Shown: one piece after another, positions 63,704 to 64,000 of the stretch | Layout of the letters: each line of letters begins with the position of its first letter | How positions within the stretch are numbered: the stretch's first letter is position 1 | Assembly: GCA_016200485.1 (NCBI GenBank) | Contig: JACQEP010000004.1 | Location: forward strand, 186,001-250,000 | Direction of reading: 5' to 3' | DNA: 64,000 bases | Origin: Gammaproteobacteria bacterium | GTDB lineage: Bacteria > Pseudomonadota > Gammaproteobacteria > Tenderiales > Tenderiaceae | Position numbers and translations under genes: made by a program | The notes under the pieces: model-generated | The model's database searches: none | The model's input: only the letters and a program-made list of their open reading frames with translations | What the model was told of the DNA's origin: nothing

Positions 63704-64000
63704 AACTCTCCACCTCCAGATGCAACATACGTAACGCTTTATCTAAATCCGATTGCCATTGACCCGCAGCTGCATCACCAAAAGGCAATGGATTCTTGGG
63801 ATCACTCAGCCCGGCATTCAACCAATTGGCAAAGCGTTTACACACTGCCTCTTTCCAATCGCCCCAGACATACGTTTTCCGGAACTCCTCATCCTCATGC
63901 GTTCGATATGGATTAAGCCAACACCGCTCGTTGATGTTGAGCTTGCACTCCTTTTGCAGCGTCCAGCTCTCTTCGATGTCGCGCAGCTCCGCCGCGAATG
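63696..64000 (-). CDS. csy1: type I-F Cascade large subunit Csy1/Cas8f, C-terminal part
   Basis: About 100 codons reading from the window edge to TAA at 63696, including WTLQKECKLNINERCWLNP and VWGDWKEAVCKRFANWLNAG. The place directly upstream of csy2 and the helical character fit the Csy1 C-terminal helical bundle. The rest of csy1, and presumably cas2-3 and cas1, lie beyond the window. Confidence 0.87.
   Translation of the reverse strand, partial: FAAELRDIEESWTLQKECKLNINERCWLNPYRTHEDEEFRKTYVWGDWKEAVCKRFANWLNAGLSDPKNPLPFGDAAAGQWQSDLDKALRMLHLEVESYE

Noticed and set aside
63227-63916. 229-residue plus-strand frame over csy2 and csy1
   Set aside because: Antisense to well-recognised cas genes, without any domain.

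Overview
The window is a chromosomal segment of a gammaproteobacterium. Three gene blocks support this: tgt-yajC-secD-secF, leuC-leuD-leuB-asd-asd2-fimV in the order known from Pseudomonas, and glyA-nrdR-ribD-ribE. A FimV polar hub protein, LpxH, EptA and a type I-F CRISPR system also fit. I cannot name the genus. The many families of intergenic palindromes resemble those of environmental (for example sulfur-oxidising or methylotrophic) gammaproteobacteria, but that is only an impression.

Layout. Bases 1-4 kb hold glyA-nrdR-ribD-ribE on the minus strand. A diguanylate cyclase follows at 4.3-5.7 kb. The tgt-yajC-secD-secF cluster and queA (minus) occupy 5.8-12 kb, with a DedA-family gene in the opposite direction between queA and tgt. 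A tRNA-Leu(CAA) lies at 12.2 kb. From 12.4 to 24 kb there is a glycogen/maltodextrin cluster: glgP, then glgC-GH57-malQ on the minus strand and glgB divergent from them. A chemoreceptor gene inside this cluster is broken by a short insertion. An EcfT-like membrane protein, fimV, two aspartate-semialdehyde dehydrogenases and the leu genes follow (24-33.7 kb). A GxxExxY nuclease-like gene sits between leuB and leuD, enclosed by inverted repeat arms. A LysR regulator is divergent from leuC. Next come a MacAB-like efflux system, EptA and an outer-membrane barrel (34-41.5 kb), then folD, cysS, gltX, a periplasmic-type cyclophilin, lpxH, a SemiSWEET and hemH (41.5-48.6 kb). A large hybrid histidine kinase, a frameshifted NUDIX gene, hslR and htpG follow (48.7-55 kb), then phosphoglucomutase and PEP synthase (55.4-59.5 kb). 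The window ends in a type I-F CRISPR locus: 25 repeats, a leader with a boxA-like antitermination site, then csy4, csy3, csy2 and the 3' end of csy1.

How the genes work together. GlgC and GlgB supply the glucosyl donor and the branches of glycogen, while GlgP, MalQ and the GH57 enzyme degrade or remodel it. Pgm links the glucose-1-phosphate pool to glycolysis and PpsA provides PEP for gluconeogenesis. Glycogen synthase itself is not in the window. LeuC, LeuD and LeuB perform the isomerisation and oxidation steps of leucine synthesis.

The most unusual feature is the density of palindromic elements. Seven elements with inverted arms built from CGCRRAG-type units lie in the gaps of rib, nrdR, queA/tRNA, asd/leuB, leuB/leuD, leuD/leuC and htpG/pgm. 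The only one that carries a gene encodes the GxxExxY PD-(D/E)XK-like protein. I suggest, as inference, that this is the full-length form of the element and the other six are short derivatives. At least five further palindrome families, one of them a MITE-like element upstream of leuC, lie in other gaps.
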